Below, piece after piece: positions 32,536 through 44,277 of a stretch of 64,000 bases of DNA (within the stretch, counting starts at the first letter, position 1; each line of letters begins with the position of its first letter). Source of the DNA: Anthostomella pinea (Eukaryota > Ascomycota > Sordariomycetes > Xylariales > Xylariaceae); NCBI GenBank assembly GCA_963556695.1, contig CAUWAG010000003.1, positions 7,936,001-8,000,000 on the forward strand, in the 5' to 3' direction. Position numbers and translations under genes: made by a program. The notes beneath the pieces were generated by a model. It was not told where the DNA came from, made no database searches, and was given only the letters and a program-made list of their open reading frames with translations.

Positions 32536-33587
32536 TCAGGAGGAGGCGACAGCCGCTTGGTGCGGGCCAGGGAAGGAGAGTTTCCGATGCATGCGCCGGA
32601 CGATCTCGTCGTAATGCGGTTCGTTCTCAGGCGTCAGGATGCGGTGGCGGACGAAAAAGTCCAGCATGATGAGCGCGCAGTTGGGCTTGAACGCGCCCGC
32701 GGCCAGCCCCTGCCGCACCTCCTCGACAGTCCACAGGTAGAACTCGGCGACCTCGCCGTCTTTCGGCGTGGGCACCACGTCGGCCGGTAGCTCGATATCA
32801 TATACCCACTGTGTCTCGGGGTATATCTGCCCTGCCTCGCCGCCAGACCGCTCGTCCGTGATGTAGATGTACGTGACCATGCCCGTGAACCGACAGCGCT
32901 CGCGCATTACCGCCTCGGGCAAGCTTGCTTCTTCGTCCGCCTCGCGCACCATGCACTCGAAGGGGTCTTCCCCCGTCATCAGGCCCCCTGCCACGCTGTT
33001 GTCCAGCATACCCGCGTACGTCGACTTGTTCGCCGCGCGCCGCGGGACCCAGATCCGCAGCCCGTGACTAGCATTGCTGTCCGGTACATACGCCGTCATG
33101 TGCACCCCATACCGCATCACACCCAAAGTCCCCGTCCCGCTGCGCTCGGCGCTATACAGCACCTCCCTGTCCGTACCGTACACAGGCCACAGCTCGTCGC
33201 GCCAGCCGCTCAGCGCGGCAAAGGTCCTGTTCTCGCGCCAGTGGGCCATGACGGCGCCGACCGCCTGCGTGCGCGCCGCCTCGGTGGCCTGCTCGAAGGC
33301 GTGGACGGTGCGGCGCTGCTCGTCGACTGTCACGGGGCCGCGGATGTGCTCTGGGACGGCGAGGAGCTTTGATACGGCTGGGGCGAGCATGTAGCCCAGG
33401 GGCTGCCCGGCCTGCCCGGTTACAGTGTAGAGCGTGCCTGTGAGGGCTGTGTGGGCCTCTGGCTCTTGTGCTTCGTAGGGGAAGCTGGGATGTGTGTTAA
33501 TATGAGCTGGGTCGTGAGAGTGGACGGGAGGTTGACGTACGCATCTGCTGCCTTGATGATGTCTAGGTTGCTCATGGGCGGCGGCAT
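32536..33587 (-). CDS. Nudix hydrolase, thiamine-pyrophosphokinase-related (DUF4743) type
   Basis: Two exons (33587-33541, 33484-32536) join as ADA-FPYEAQ to give 331 aa. The Nudix box reads GGLMTGEDPFECMVREADEE followed by ASL, i.e. G-x5-E-x7-REUxEE with Ser for the last Gly. It binds the metal and hydrolyses nucleoside-diphosphate-linked substrates. The N-terminal ~110 residues (LGYMLAPAVSKLL, WRDELWPVYG) match the DUF4743 domain found with Nudix domains in yeast Ypl-type and TPK-like proteins; the substrate is often oxidised thiamine diphosphate, which is inferred here. The second Met (33575, MSNLDIIKAADA) may be the real start. The frame stays open far upstream (to 34257) only because the intron happens to be open. 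Confidence 0.85.
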
Positions 33588-34464
33588 CTTGGCTGAAGGA
33601 TCTGATGGGAGTTGTGGGACTTGAGATCTTCTGAGCTGTCGTAGAGTCTTGTGGATGTCTGACACGGGAACAGCAGATTCCGTGGGGTTTGGTGTTGAAG
33701 GGGAGCGGTTGGACTGAAAGGTGTCTGGTATACTGTCGCTCTGCACACGACAGGTTTGCGAAGTCGCGGAAGTCGACCTCCTGATGTGAGTCTGGCAGGG
33801 CCGTCTGCTGGTGTTCAAGAATGAGGGTTGTCCCTGGCGCTGTAGAAATTGACCTGGTTCCAACCGCACAAAGTGGAAGAGCGCGGAGGTACTGAAGAAT
33901 CTTTGAAACTTGCTTCCAAAAAAAGCTTGTAACTTTACTGGAGCTTCGAGACTGTTGAAGGCGTGTAAGCACTTGAACATATCTGTGTGTTCTCACCATC
34001 AGCCTCGTCAACCTGGTAAGGGGTAATCGGCTGGGATAATTACCCCTATCTGTCCGCGACTTTGGAGGCGCATGTATGTGGTGGGGCAGATCCATCCTGC
34101 CGTCGCGGAAACCTTTTTCTGCAGCCTGCCCCTCCATTCCCAAGCGGTGACGTGACACCGAAGCATGCATGGAAGCTTCGAAACTTCGAGCTCCTACGCT
34201 CAGCTCACCTCTCCTCCACTTCCGTGTATGACATGACAATGCGGTAGACTCACTCATGATCTAGCCTTCGCGGCTTCTGGCGGAAAGAGATCTATTACAT
34301 TAATCAACCTGCTCTCCTCCAACGTCGAGAACCGATCATAATTGCAGTATCTAAAGTTTCTACAACAAACCACGGCACGAGCTCAACACGCCAAAGCTTC
34401 AGCACACCAAGCGCATCACCCAAACGAATCCGCCGAACGACACCACAGCTACAACAACCCCCAA
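33588..34464. other. Divergent promoter region of the Nudix gene and Hikeshi
   Basis: The Nudix gene (minus) and Hikeshi (plus) diverge from this interval. The long open minus-strand frame across it is not supported by any recognisable domain. Confidence 0.4.
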
Positions 34465-35131
34465 ATGGCCGCCCCCCAACCGCTCTTCGGCCTCCTCCCC
34501 GCCGGCCAACCCCTCATAACAACCCCGTCCTCGCAACCCTCCCCGACATCCTTCCTGTACGCAATCCCCCAATCGACCCCCACGAACCCGAAGCCCTTCG
34601 CGCACCTCGCCGTCTTCCTGCTGCCGAACATAACGCTGCCGCCCAACACGGCAGCGGCCATCTACGTGGCGCAGAACCCGGGCGCGCTGGCTTCGGGCGG
34701 CGACGCCGGGTTCCGGTTCCTCGGGGGCGTGGGGCCGGGGGAAGGAGAGCGCGATGTTCAAGCTGGGGGGTGCGGTGGTGGGAGGGGGGGGAGATGGTGC
34801 AGGAGGTGAAGGGGGTGTGGTGATCGGGATTAGTGTCGAGGAGGCTGCGGGCGTGGCGGCAAGGATACAGGAGCTTCAGAACCAACAATCGCAATCACAG
34901 TCACAACAGCAGGAGGGCGCCGCAAATACGGGAGGCAAGCAGCCGCCCCCATCGTCACAAGTCCTCGCGCAGCGCATAATCCAGAACGCCTTCAACTTCC
35001 TGTCGGGGTTCAGCGGGCAGGTCCAGGGCGGCGTCGAGGTGGTGCCGCTCAAGGCCTTCCAGGAGTGGTGGCGCAAGTTCGAGAACAAGGTCAAGGTCGA
35101 CCCGAGCTTCCTCGAGAGGGAGCAGGACTGA
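34465..35131 (+). CDS. Hikeshi-family Hsp70 nuclear import carrier, with an apparent +1 frameshift
   Basis: The N-terminal frame (MAAPQPLFGLLPAGQPLI, FAHLAVFLLP, LPPNTAAAIYVAQNP, FRFLGGVGPG) and the C-terminal frame (KESAMFKLGG, IGISVEEAAGVAARIQEL, LAQRIIQNAFNFLSGFSG, VPLKAFQEWWRKFENKVK) together make a complete Hikeshi (Opi10-type) protein of ~220 aa. Hikeshi carries Hsp70 into the nucleus during heat stress. The frames meet at a run of five G (34737-34741), where one G too many shifts the reading. No GT-AG intron fits. An assembly error in a homopolymer is likelier than a real lesion. A Gln/Ser-rich linker (about 34880-34920) is lineage-specific. Confidence 0.8.
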
Positions 35132-35817
35132 GAGTGGGTGGATCGTGGTGGTGGTGCTTTTGATTTAGGGGGGATGGGGTACGGCCTATTTTGATACTGT
35201 TCATCGGTGAGGTTGGCGAGGAGCAGGGGCTGACACCATTGGGCATGGGTATTTGGGGAGGGAAAAAGGGGGCGGGCTGTCTGGATGGGGTTCCGAATAT
35301 TTGATACCATGGAGGAAGTAGTTATGTCTCGAGGGTCAATAAGGCCAGGAGGCGACTCGAAGAGTCTCTTGAATCTATGGAAGGGCCGCGTGGAAGACTA
35401 TCTGTTCAAGTCTCCAAGCTTGACATAAACACTTGATGTCTGCTCATGCCTGCCAGACATGATCAAATATGAGAAGCTTTTCGCGGGGTGCCTGTATCAC
35501 GGTAGAGATATAGCAAGGGTCCATGATTAAAGTCCAGTCAAGTGGTATCTCTTCATTTATCCGTGACCACGAAGGGTCATCTGATATGGCCTCATGAATG
35601 CAGGTCATCCTCGTGGAGAAGACATCGAAGTCTCAAAGCCTAACTCGTGACACCGTTGCTCAAGTGAGCTTTGATCCCTTTCGATCATCCATGTACTCCA
35701 GCCCGATTCTTCCCCTCCAACTCCAAGCGATGATCTTTAGAAATGGTATGCAGGTGAACGGTACGAAGTGATTGTTCACTCAAAGAAAATAAAAAAAATA
35801 AAAACCAAGGGACATCT
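35132..35817. other. Intergenic region between convergent genes
   Basis: 3' regions of Hikeshi (plus) and the apyrase (minus). An A-rich stretch (about 35782-35801) lies just downstream of the apyrase stop. No gene seen. Confidence 0.4.
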
Positions 35818-37949
35818 CTAGTCCTCGGACAGCGGGCTCAACAGCGGACTTTTGAGTCTCGTGGGACTGCCGGCTCGGCTTCTTCTACCAGCGGTGAGCA
35901 TCTGCGGCACGAGTCTTTCGCGGCTCTCCGTGCGAATCATCAGTCCGCTTCGGTCGATGGCATTGTTCGGTTGCTTTGGCTTCTTCAGGTCATCGAAAGA
36001 CTCCACGCGCATCTTGGGTGTTGCGAGCCCTGATGTCCGCCCGACGCGGGAACCTGCGCTGCTGTCGGAGTGGTCGTCATCTGATGTAACATCACCCAGC
36101 TCGAATTCGCCAATATCACCTTCCTCCATGACCCGCTCGTAGTGGTGCGTCCGGCCGAAAAGCTTGTTCGTGAGAGCCGAGAAACCGCGTCCACCTTTCC
36201 GAGGGCTGCCTGGTTTGTGGTGCCGACGGAGCATGTGGTTTATACGAGTATACAGACGCATGCGTCGATCCCTCTTTCTAAATATGAAAGCGAGGAGGAT
36301 TATGATGAATATAAAGAAAAAGAATCCGGACGTCGACTTTGCCTTGGCGTTGTCTATTAGATCCTCAGCAGTGTCGCCCCAGTCGTTCTCGTAGTCTTCC
36401 GCCAAGGTCGCGTTGTAATTCGATCCTGCGTGCTGGAAATCCCCGGGTACTCCTTTCACGTTGCTTCCATACCCGACAGGCAGAACGAAGTCGTCTTCTG
36501 GCGGTACTTGGCCAGCGGCATAGATAACCATCTTTCCTAACGTCCAACTGATCTCGATGTCGCCAATCTCGTCCGCCGCTTGAAAGGGACTCAAGAACCC
36601 CTTCTCCTTGGCGGCGTCGCCAATAGCCTTTGTGACGTTGATCCCGGGCGTCGGTGTATCCTCTATGCCAACTCTCGGTACCCCGATACCATCGTGCAAG
36701 ACATTAATCAGCCAAGATGCCTTGAAGCATGCTTCTTGAGCTTCCCTAAAGGGATTCTTCTTGTTTTTCCGCGTCTCAATCGTCGATTCCATGGCATCCC
36801 ATGGTTGGCTGCAGAACTCCAGTACCTTTTTCTGATATGTATTGAAGTCGTAGGCCTTGTCATCATCTTTGGTGGCGAATACCCCGTGGGTCGTGTGCCA
36901 GTACTCGGAAACACCGACAAAGTGGTTCACATCGAAGTCGATCGGCGGGACGTGTTGGCCATTAAGCAGACACGGCTCGTCGTCACAGGGCATGTCCTTG
37001 CCGAGGAGTGGTTTCGTTGTGCGTAAACATTCGTCAAACTCGCCGGTCCCCACTAATTGCAGGTCCTTTGAGACGCCCTCAATCATTTCGCCCTTCTCTG
37101 TCGTGCGCAAACCCCTCGGCAAGCAAGGATCGGGCACTTCATGTTCACCATCGATCAGGACCCCGTCGATCAAGTGCTCCACGTAGCGCGCACGAGCCTG
37201 GTTGACTCCAAACCCGAGCCATGTAGAGGAAAATACTTTGTACTCGAGAGATTGGCCGTTCATGGTCCGCAACCGAAGCAACTTTAGATCGTTCCCATGT
37301 TCTTCTGCCACGGTGGTGTTCGGGGCGAAAGCAATTTGCGCCGAAGCACCGCCCATGTCGAGGAAACCATACGTGTGATGGTTCTTTCCATGCGCGTGTC
37401 CCTCGGGGTTGTCGAAACCTCCCAATAGATAGTTGGCCGCTATCCACCCATACAAGCCTTCCGTCTCGCCCGGAATGACTTGGATATGGGCATCGCAATC
37501 TGGAAGAGAGAATCGCGTGTGTTGTCGGAAGTAAGAGCAGACTTCAGTCAGCAAGGCGCGCTGCTGGGTAGGACTTAGCAGGCGCATGCCGGCAGTAGCC
37601 ATCAGGTATATTGGAGTGTCGGCATGTTTTGCGTCGGGGATCTTCTTCATGGCCTTCTCGATCAGTTCCTCGAGGTGTTCCGGGCCAACGTCTTCGGGGT
37701 GGTCGCCAAAGGTGGATATTCCTGGTCGTGTCTTCTTGGTATAGCTGTTCTCGATTTTTGGTAGACTACTCAGTTCCTCCAATGACGCATGCTTCAGTAC
37801 TTTGGCAGGATCTTGCCAGCGATAGATGTGTAGACGTGTGCCCGAGGACCCAGCGTCCAGCATGATTCCATAGCGCCCTGAATAGGAGACCATCATTAGT
37901 GGTGTCGCAGAGCTTCCCGAGTCAGGCAATGCTTACATTTCTTCCCCAT
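35818..37949 (-). CDS. Golgi apyrase (GDA1/CD39 family, Ynd1-like)
   Basis: A 13-nt first exon (37949-37937) and a long second exon (37877-35818) join as MGKK-W-RYGIMLDAG, giving 690 aa; the tiny exon restores the conserved N-terminus that the longer single-exon frame replaces with unrelated residues. The enzyme hydrolyses nucleoside di- and triphosphates in the Golgi lumen to support glycosylation. Apyrase conserved regions are clear: IMLDAGSSGTRLHIY, YLMATAGMRLL, IPGETEGLYGWIAANYLLGG and GFLDMGGASAQIAF. A single transmembrane segment near the C-terminal third (SGFFFFIFIIILLAFIF) is followed by a basic cytosolic tail rich in Ser. This matches yeast Ynd1, which has its membrane span after the catalytic domain. 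Confidence 0.92.
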
Positions 37950-40461
37950 GGCCGCTGAAGTGGCAAGTAACGGAAGGTGGCAGGTAGTTTCGGAATGCAC
38001 AATTGACGAGACGATGTCGACGATGGCGCCAATGTCAGTCGCAACATGCCTTTCTCGCCTGGTGTCCTTTCTATTGTGACAGGTAAGGTTCGGCGAAGGC
38101 AAGGAGAGCAGGGTGACGTGATAGCCCGAGAACAGGGTGTTCGGTTTCGTCGCTGCGTGGTTGTGGCGTGACACTATGCCCGTGGTGACAATATGGCTGG
38201 CCCAAGGGGGTTTGGATCAATGATTACGCGTCCGGTTCAAAGTGTAAATGGGTTTAGCGAAGGGAGAGAATGGGAAAGACTTCCAGACAGGCAACGAACG
38301 ACGGCAATAGAGTTTCCAAGCGTCAAGACATCAGATCAACTAGATCAAACGAGAGGCGTACCGGTATCGTGGTAATAGTAGAATGGATGGATCGGAGCAA
38401 GCCTGAAAGACCAGAGACTGCGAATGTTGAAGGATGGGGGATCCAGCGAGGGCTTGGCTTCTTGCCCTCTAGCTGGAGGTCAATGCATGTGCTGCTGCAG
38501 GGCTACTCTAGCCTCTGTGGCGGAAGCTGATGAATGCCCAGGTGGGACATTGAAGGCCTGGCCAGGGCTTTGGGCCAATGGGACCCCATCGTTGTCAGTA
38601 CCTGTACGGAGCCAGCACCGTGTGAGACGGGACGACGCGACAGTGACTACGTACCCCTGCATCAACGGCCGACCAGATTAGATAAGGACAGATTACGACA
38701 ATACCTTACTGCTGGTGTCGTCGCCATTCCTGCAATCCAGATCCCGATACTGCAACTGACTGAATCCGATCTGGTTGAATCAGCGAATGCTCCTTTTGTT
38801 CTCTCATTTATCGCTGCAGCTCAGATTACCGAGTCGAATGGTGCCCCCAGCCTACCTATACGGGCTAACGGGAGATGGTGCTCCTCGTTAGTCGTTTCAA
38901 ACAAACAAACGCCCTGCCCCGTCCTGCCGTCGAGATGTCCATCTTCATGGTGTGCGATGCCAGCGTTGCACTGTTGCCAAGATCCGGCCCGACTGAGGTG
39001 ACAACATGTGCCACTAGTAATAATCTGTCGAGATAACCATCTGTTCCTAACGCATTGTGGTTACCCTACATAACCTCTCCATTTCCGTTGTCCATTCTTC
39101 ATGCACCAAGCCCTTGTCGTCCCGGCCAAACCAGCGGTTTCCTGGCGGTTTCCAAGGAAATCATTCGCCCCACGATCAATCGACCGAACCGAGCGGGTCT
39201 GAGGATACCTATCATTGATCATCAAGAACACGGGACAGAGTCACAGACGGGACGAACGAATGACGTACCAGTCAGCCGTCGGGTACAGTATGCCCATTTT
39301 TACCTTTAAGCTACGACGTATTCTTCATGGAGGTTTCTATCGCAGAAACGAACACCAATCTCCGTCGCTTGTAGACCGTCACACCGTCTCAGATAAAGCT
39401 TCCCTCCCGGCAGGTTAGCCAGACAACTGATTGTCCACCACGATAGTTCGTGGAGCCTCTCGGGTGGCTGGCAGGACTAGCAGGGTCCGATGAAGATGCT
39501 CAAAACAGCCAACTTCGGCGCCGTCCGCAGATGGACACGCTTAACCCGGCTCCATGAAACGTAGTGCAGCGATAGCACCGCTCGGCACCAACCAACACGA
39601 GCCCAGGTGCAGTCCCATACACTTTATGGCATTGGTTGGGATTACATATTCCAAGAACTGCCGCCGTTGACGATCGATGATCGCCGTCAAGCGTCGCCGT
39701 TTCCTGTCAATTCTTCCAGAACCCTAGCTAGTGCTACACCCTTCAACAACTCAGATTCGCCAGATATGGAAAGCCAAGACTTTACAACTTTTTGGCTGTA
39801 CCTGGCAGCCCGTACAAAGCACACCAGCAGGACCCCTTGAGGCTTTGTGGCGGGCAGTCATCCGGGCATGTCATTTGAAGTGATGAAAATCCAACTGCGG
39901 ATGTTCAAACTTATCTGCGCCGAAAGAGAGTATCCATCACCTGGACAAGCGATGTCTTAGTTCACACAGCGCGCCGTCCTGAGAGCTGAATGTGCCGTTC
40001 TGAGAGCTGAATGAATCGTATGCTAATGAACAGGTAGGTCTGATAACCACGTGTAGTCATCACGGCACGCTTTTCACTCTCTGGCGCTATTAATCCAACA
40101 ACCCGTCTTCACCGCATCGATGTTCTGCCTTTTCGGGGCTGCTTCTCCATGGACACGAATCAATAGCCTGTCATATTAAGAGACACGCACCTTGGTCGAT
40201 TGCATGTGTAGCATCAGAGACTCAGCCGCAACGTCAGCAGCACATCCGGGCAAAATTGTATCACATGATACCCCTGCACATGCATCGATGGCAGCCTTGC
40301 TCAGCTCTTGCAGGCTGGCGATGCCCAACCACTTGCTTGCGTCGAGGGCTGCAAGGCTGCGGTGCAATAGTTTTCACAACCAAAGGTGGTTCTCAAGCAT
40401 CGAATCTTAGGAACGTGGCTATATGATATGAACCATCACGATCCAGCGAGGACCTCCAACC
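37950..40461. other. 2.5-kb gene-poor interval
   Basis: Only short unconnected frames on both strands. No recognisable protein, tRNA or repeat. Composition is ordinary (not RIP-like). It could hold a non-coding transcript or a gene too diverged to recognise. Confidence 0.35.
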
Positions 40462-42844
40462 ATGACCAGTCAAGCATCCTTCTCAACACCTCACTGGCCC
40501 CAAGACGGGCATCAGCCCATAGCCCATGTCACGACTCCCACTCCAACCATAGTCTTCCCGGAATCTCCTTTCCATTACGACATTTTGAGCAGCGATAGCA
40601 TCAAGCAATACCTAGACCTTGTAGTCGAAAGCCTAGTCACGCACGATAACCTCCATGATTGGGATGACCAATTCGCCCCGGATCCGGTCAGGAAACTGGC
40701 CATATTTGCTAAGGCCGAGATGGCGAGGAGCGGACTCGATAAAGCTGATCATATGGTCAATTTCAACCTGATTCGGGAAGTGATACGGGCTGGTGGCTCT
40801 GATGTGAGCCAGACGCTGCCCATGGCAGTGTCGGACACTGTTCGCCAGCTGTTCCCACGACTACACGAGAGGGTACGAGGCGCCGCAGGGATGTCCTACC
40901 TGGTAATAATTCGACCGCTGACGAAGGCGTAGACAATTGACGAAAATGGTGGAGGTCTCTCCCATGGTCGTATCGTGTGAGTTGAATGGAAACGGCACGT
41001 GATATTTTGAAATGACAAGATGAGGACTAAAACGGCGCCCAGGGAGATCAAGGAGCAGATCAACTATTTGCGGAGGGCAACACTGCTTATGATCCAGGCA
41101 TTCTGTCTACGACTCTTGGACGAGGACTTCACCTTCGTACGCAACTTTGTACAGAGGCATCTGATGCTTGAGCATCTCTTCAAAGAGCCATACATACTGC
41201 AGGAGACTTCTCCATCAAATGAGCAAGACGCAGTAACTCTCCTACCCCTTATTGCGACACTTGGACAAGATATACTAAGAACTCTACTAGAAATGTTACA
41301 AGAGGTTGACCCTGTCGTTTCACCTCCCTCACCTACTACTAGGAACCAGCCACTTCTCAGGTGGCGACTCAGAGATCATCGACCGGGACTCCATCGAGGT
41401 TGTCGACACACAAGTAGACTTTGAAGACCCAGACAGCCCCTCTGGGTCTAATCCTCGCCTCTTCAAAGCCGCCTCTTCCGTCCTCCTCACACTCGTCCTC
41501 CCCGAGGAGCAACCTTCTCGCGAAGAAGCCTATGGCCTCCTCTCCAACCCACAATGCCTCTGGACCGTCCTCATCGTCAACGGCTCCTGGCGCCTCGCCA
41601 CCGGCTCCCTCCGCAACCCGTCCAACACGCAGACCCCGCTGTCGCAATTCCTGCGTGGCGTCGTCAGCGCCATCACCGCCCAGCGCCAAAATCTGCGGCC
41701 GATCCTCGCGTCCCTGAAGACGCGCCTGGCCGCCGCCGACAACGGCACGCTCTTCGACGACCGCCGCTTCGGCAAGAGCCGCACGTACCACGCCCTTATC
41801 GCCACCTGCCACCGCCTGGCGGCCACCATCGACGCCTCGCTCGCCTTCCTACGCGAGTTCAGGGCCGACAGGCTCCCGGCGCTGGCGGCGAGGGCGCAGG
41901 CATCAGAGGCGCCCGGCCTGGACCACTGGCGTGCGCGCCTGCGGGAGGAGATTGGCGAGCTTGAGCGCGCGCGGTTGGAGGTCAATGCCTTCCGGGAGCA
42001 GGTCCGCGAGCTGCGTGACGCGCTGCACGGCGCTACCGCGCTGCTGGAGAGCCGCATCGCCGTCATGCAGGGCGATCGGATCAAGACGCTGACGTATCTG
42101 AGTGTGGCGTACCTACCGCTCAGTCTGATCACGGTGAGTTCGTTCCGTAGCGAAGCAGGTCAAGTCGAAATCCAACACCCACAACCCAAATTCCGATTCC
42201 TTATTCAGGCTTCCGGCTAACAGGCTGCCACAGTCGGTCTACAGCATCAGCGTGCTGCCCGCGAGCGCCGACCTGGCCTCCTACTTCGTCACTATGGCCG
42301 TTGCGCTTGTAGTGACCGTCTTCGTGACGGTCGTGCTCTTGCGGAGCGAGATGAACCGGCAGGAGCTCGACTTCGCCGTTGGCCGGCCCCCGGAGAAAAG
42401 GGTCATCAGTCCCTTAAAGGCACCACGTCCGGGGGCATCAAATATCTCGAGAAGGCTGGTACCAGTGCATTTGAGGGTATCAAAGTGTTCCTCTCAGGCA
42501 CATCAAAGTCAGCCGCACTGATGACCGACAACAAGTTTCTCCTCCCGCTCTTCTTCCTCTCTGTTCTTCTGTGGAGGCTCTTCCGGTTGTCCTGGAAGGC
42601 CCTCATGCACGGCACCGTCTATCTACTCTGGACGTTTCCCGAGGAGGAGCTGTCGTACGCTTCGGGGCTGCTGTACAGGCCTGTCCCGTCGGTGGTGTTT
42701 CCCCGCCATTTCAGCGTGAGGAAGATGGTCTGGGATCTGCTTAGGTTTTTTGCGCTGCCTGTTTGGCTGCTGCTGGTGCTCACTAGGGCTGGTATTCGGC
42801 TGTGCGGGAGGTGTGTCGTGCGGTGTTGGTGCTGGCGTCGCTGA
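40462..42844 (+). CDS. CorA-like membrane protein, multi-exon, with one probable frameshift
   Basis: Start at 40462 (MTSQASFSTP). Intron 40873-40932 (GTACGA, CTGAC branch, TAG) removes an in-frame TAG and joins LHER to TIDENGGGLSHGRI; a 45-nt intron at about 40975-41019 follows. A further frame change near 41295-41350 is an unresolved intron. A clean intron (42134-42233, GTGAGT...ACAG) joins AYLPLSLIT to SVYSISVLP, the hallmark of fungal CorA-like Mg transporter-type domains, followed by a membrane span (YFVTMAVALVVTVFVTVVLL). The coiled-coil segment before it (ARLREEIGELERARLEV) is typical. After 42395 the frame shifts by one base at an A4 run and continues with two more hydrophobic segments to 42844. 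Transport function is inferred only. Confidence 0.6.
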
Positions 42845-44082
42845 GGCTTGTATGGCTTGTAGTATGCTGAGGATGAATCCGGATAGGGAAGCCTTCCCAC
42901 TCATGTTCTCAACTTAATTATGTCCTCCAAGATGGTAGAGTCTCCTCGCTTCCATGCCATACATTCTTACATAAGAGAGTACGGGCCTGAGACGGGCCGT
43001 GATCTCTTTTCCAGAGGGAGCTAAACTAAGACAATATTCAAGAGCAGAAGTAGTAGCATTATGATTACACTAATTATTAAATCTACTAATAAGTAGGCAG
43101 ATATTAATCCCAATCCCCGATCCCATAACCCCACATAGACGCCATTATCAGATCTGAAAACCCCACCAACAAAAAGAAAATATGTGAAAGAGTGTGATGT
43201 CCACCATGGCCGCTCAACTGGCCAGGAAGAGCAGATTTGGCTTTCGGTATTAGAAAGTAGTACGAGTAACCCAGTGCTGGGAGACATATGTTGGTCCCAG
43301 GCTGTGGAGAAGAGAATGCGCACTGGTTGATTGATGGTAAGAGGAGGGGTGAGCGGTGTGAGTGAGTTGCCTACCTGTATGGAGGTGCGGTGAGGTTGCA
43401 GATTGGGGGTGGTAGCGGAGCTATATGGGGCTCTCGATACGTTATGTTATGATGGTAATGTGTAGAGAGAAATGGATGGAGATGGAGTCGGGAGGGTGGT
43501 GATAAGTAGGGCCTGCCTACTAGAATAGGGGTAGTCGGGAATAGGGTAGGTTGGACTTTCGGATTGATCTTGTCGCGACTCAAGAGGGTAAGGCGGCAAT
43601 GGACCGGCTGATCAGATACCCACTGACATACCAGTCCTGGATACGGATATGTGTAGCGATAGTCTCCACTATGGGGATCCCACGGACGACTGGAATGGGA
43701 GAGGATACAGAGGGATTTTTGTTGACCCGTACGAGGCTTCGGATACAAAGAGCCTTCGGGTGGCAAGACAAAAGGTTGAGCGGAGATATGCACTCTGGCT
43801 TTGTCTCTCGGGAGGTGGCAAGTAGGTAGATGGAGGAAGAGAGGAAAGGCAAGTCAGGTGTAGAGGGTCGTCGACTTACCGCCGGTATTGAACCGTATGG
43901 TAGATATAGAGTATCGCGATGATCCGAGTAAAATAGAGGTAGACCAAGATGTGAAGAGGAGGTTCGGTGGAGGAGAAGGCTCTCAGATAGGTATGTAGGT
44001 ATACAAGTATAGGCGTACTCGTGGGAGCTGCTGGGGAGTTGCGTCCGGATTATTCACACTCCCAATAATAATTCCCACGGCG

Positions 44083-44135
44083 GGCGACACACTGCTGTCG
44101 ACTCGAGTAGGTAGTAACTCGAACAGTGTGTCGCC
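44083..44135. other. Two-tier hairpin
   Basis: A perfect 12-bp inverted repeat (GGCGACACACTG at 44083-44094 and its complement at 44124-44135) encloses a second inverted pair (TCGAGT 44103-44108, ACTCGA 44117-44122). It lies ~140 bp 3' of the stop of the minus-strand gene at 44278. A 3'-end processing structure or the remnant of an inverted-repeat insertion are both possible. Confidence 0.6.
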
Positions 44136-44225
44136 TCCTAGTGTACTGAGCCTCCCGTTAATATCCTCTTGGCCCGAACATATAAGTTCCTCCTCTTGGT
44201 CGCTCGGTGCGGCGCGTCGTATCGC

Positions 44226-44270
44226 GTCGTGTCGTGTCGTGTCGTGTCGTGTCGTGTCGTGTCGTGTCGT
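44226..44270. repeat. Microsatellite (GTCGT) x 9
   Basis: Nine uninterrupted pentamers end seven bases before the stop codon of the minus-strand gene. Confidence 0.95.
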
Positions 44271-44277
44271 GTCGCAT

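Larger units (their letters stand above)
42845..44277. other. Intergenic region with a hairpin and a microsatellite
   Basis: No recognised gene. The distal end carries a strong inverted repeat (44083-44135) and a GTCGT microsatellite (44226-44270), both just 3' of the next gene on the minus strand. Confidence 0.4.

Noticed and set aside
33588..34257. Open minus-strand extension that would make the Nudix protein 573 aa
   Set aside because: The extension reads through the 53-nt intron (33540-33488) that otherwise joins a conserved N-terminus, and shows no recognisable domain.
40930..40932. Premature stop in the CorA-like gene
   Set aside because: It falls in a 60-nt intron with good donor, branch and acceptor sites.
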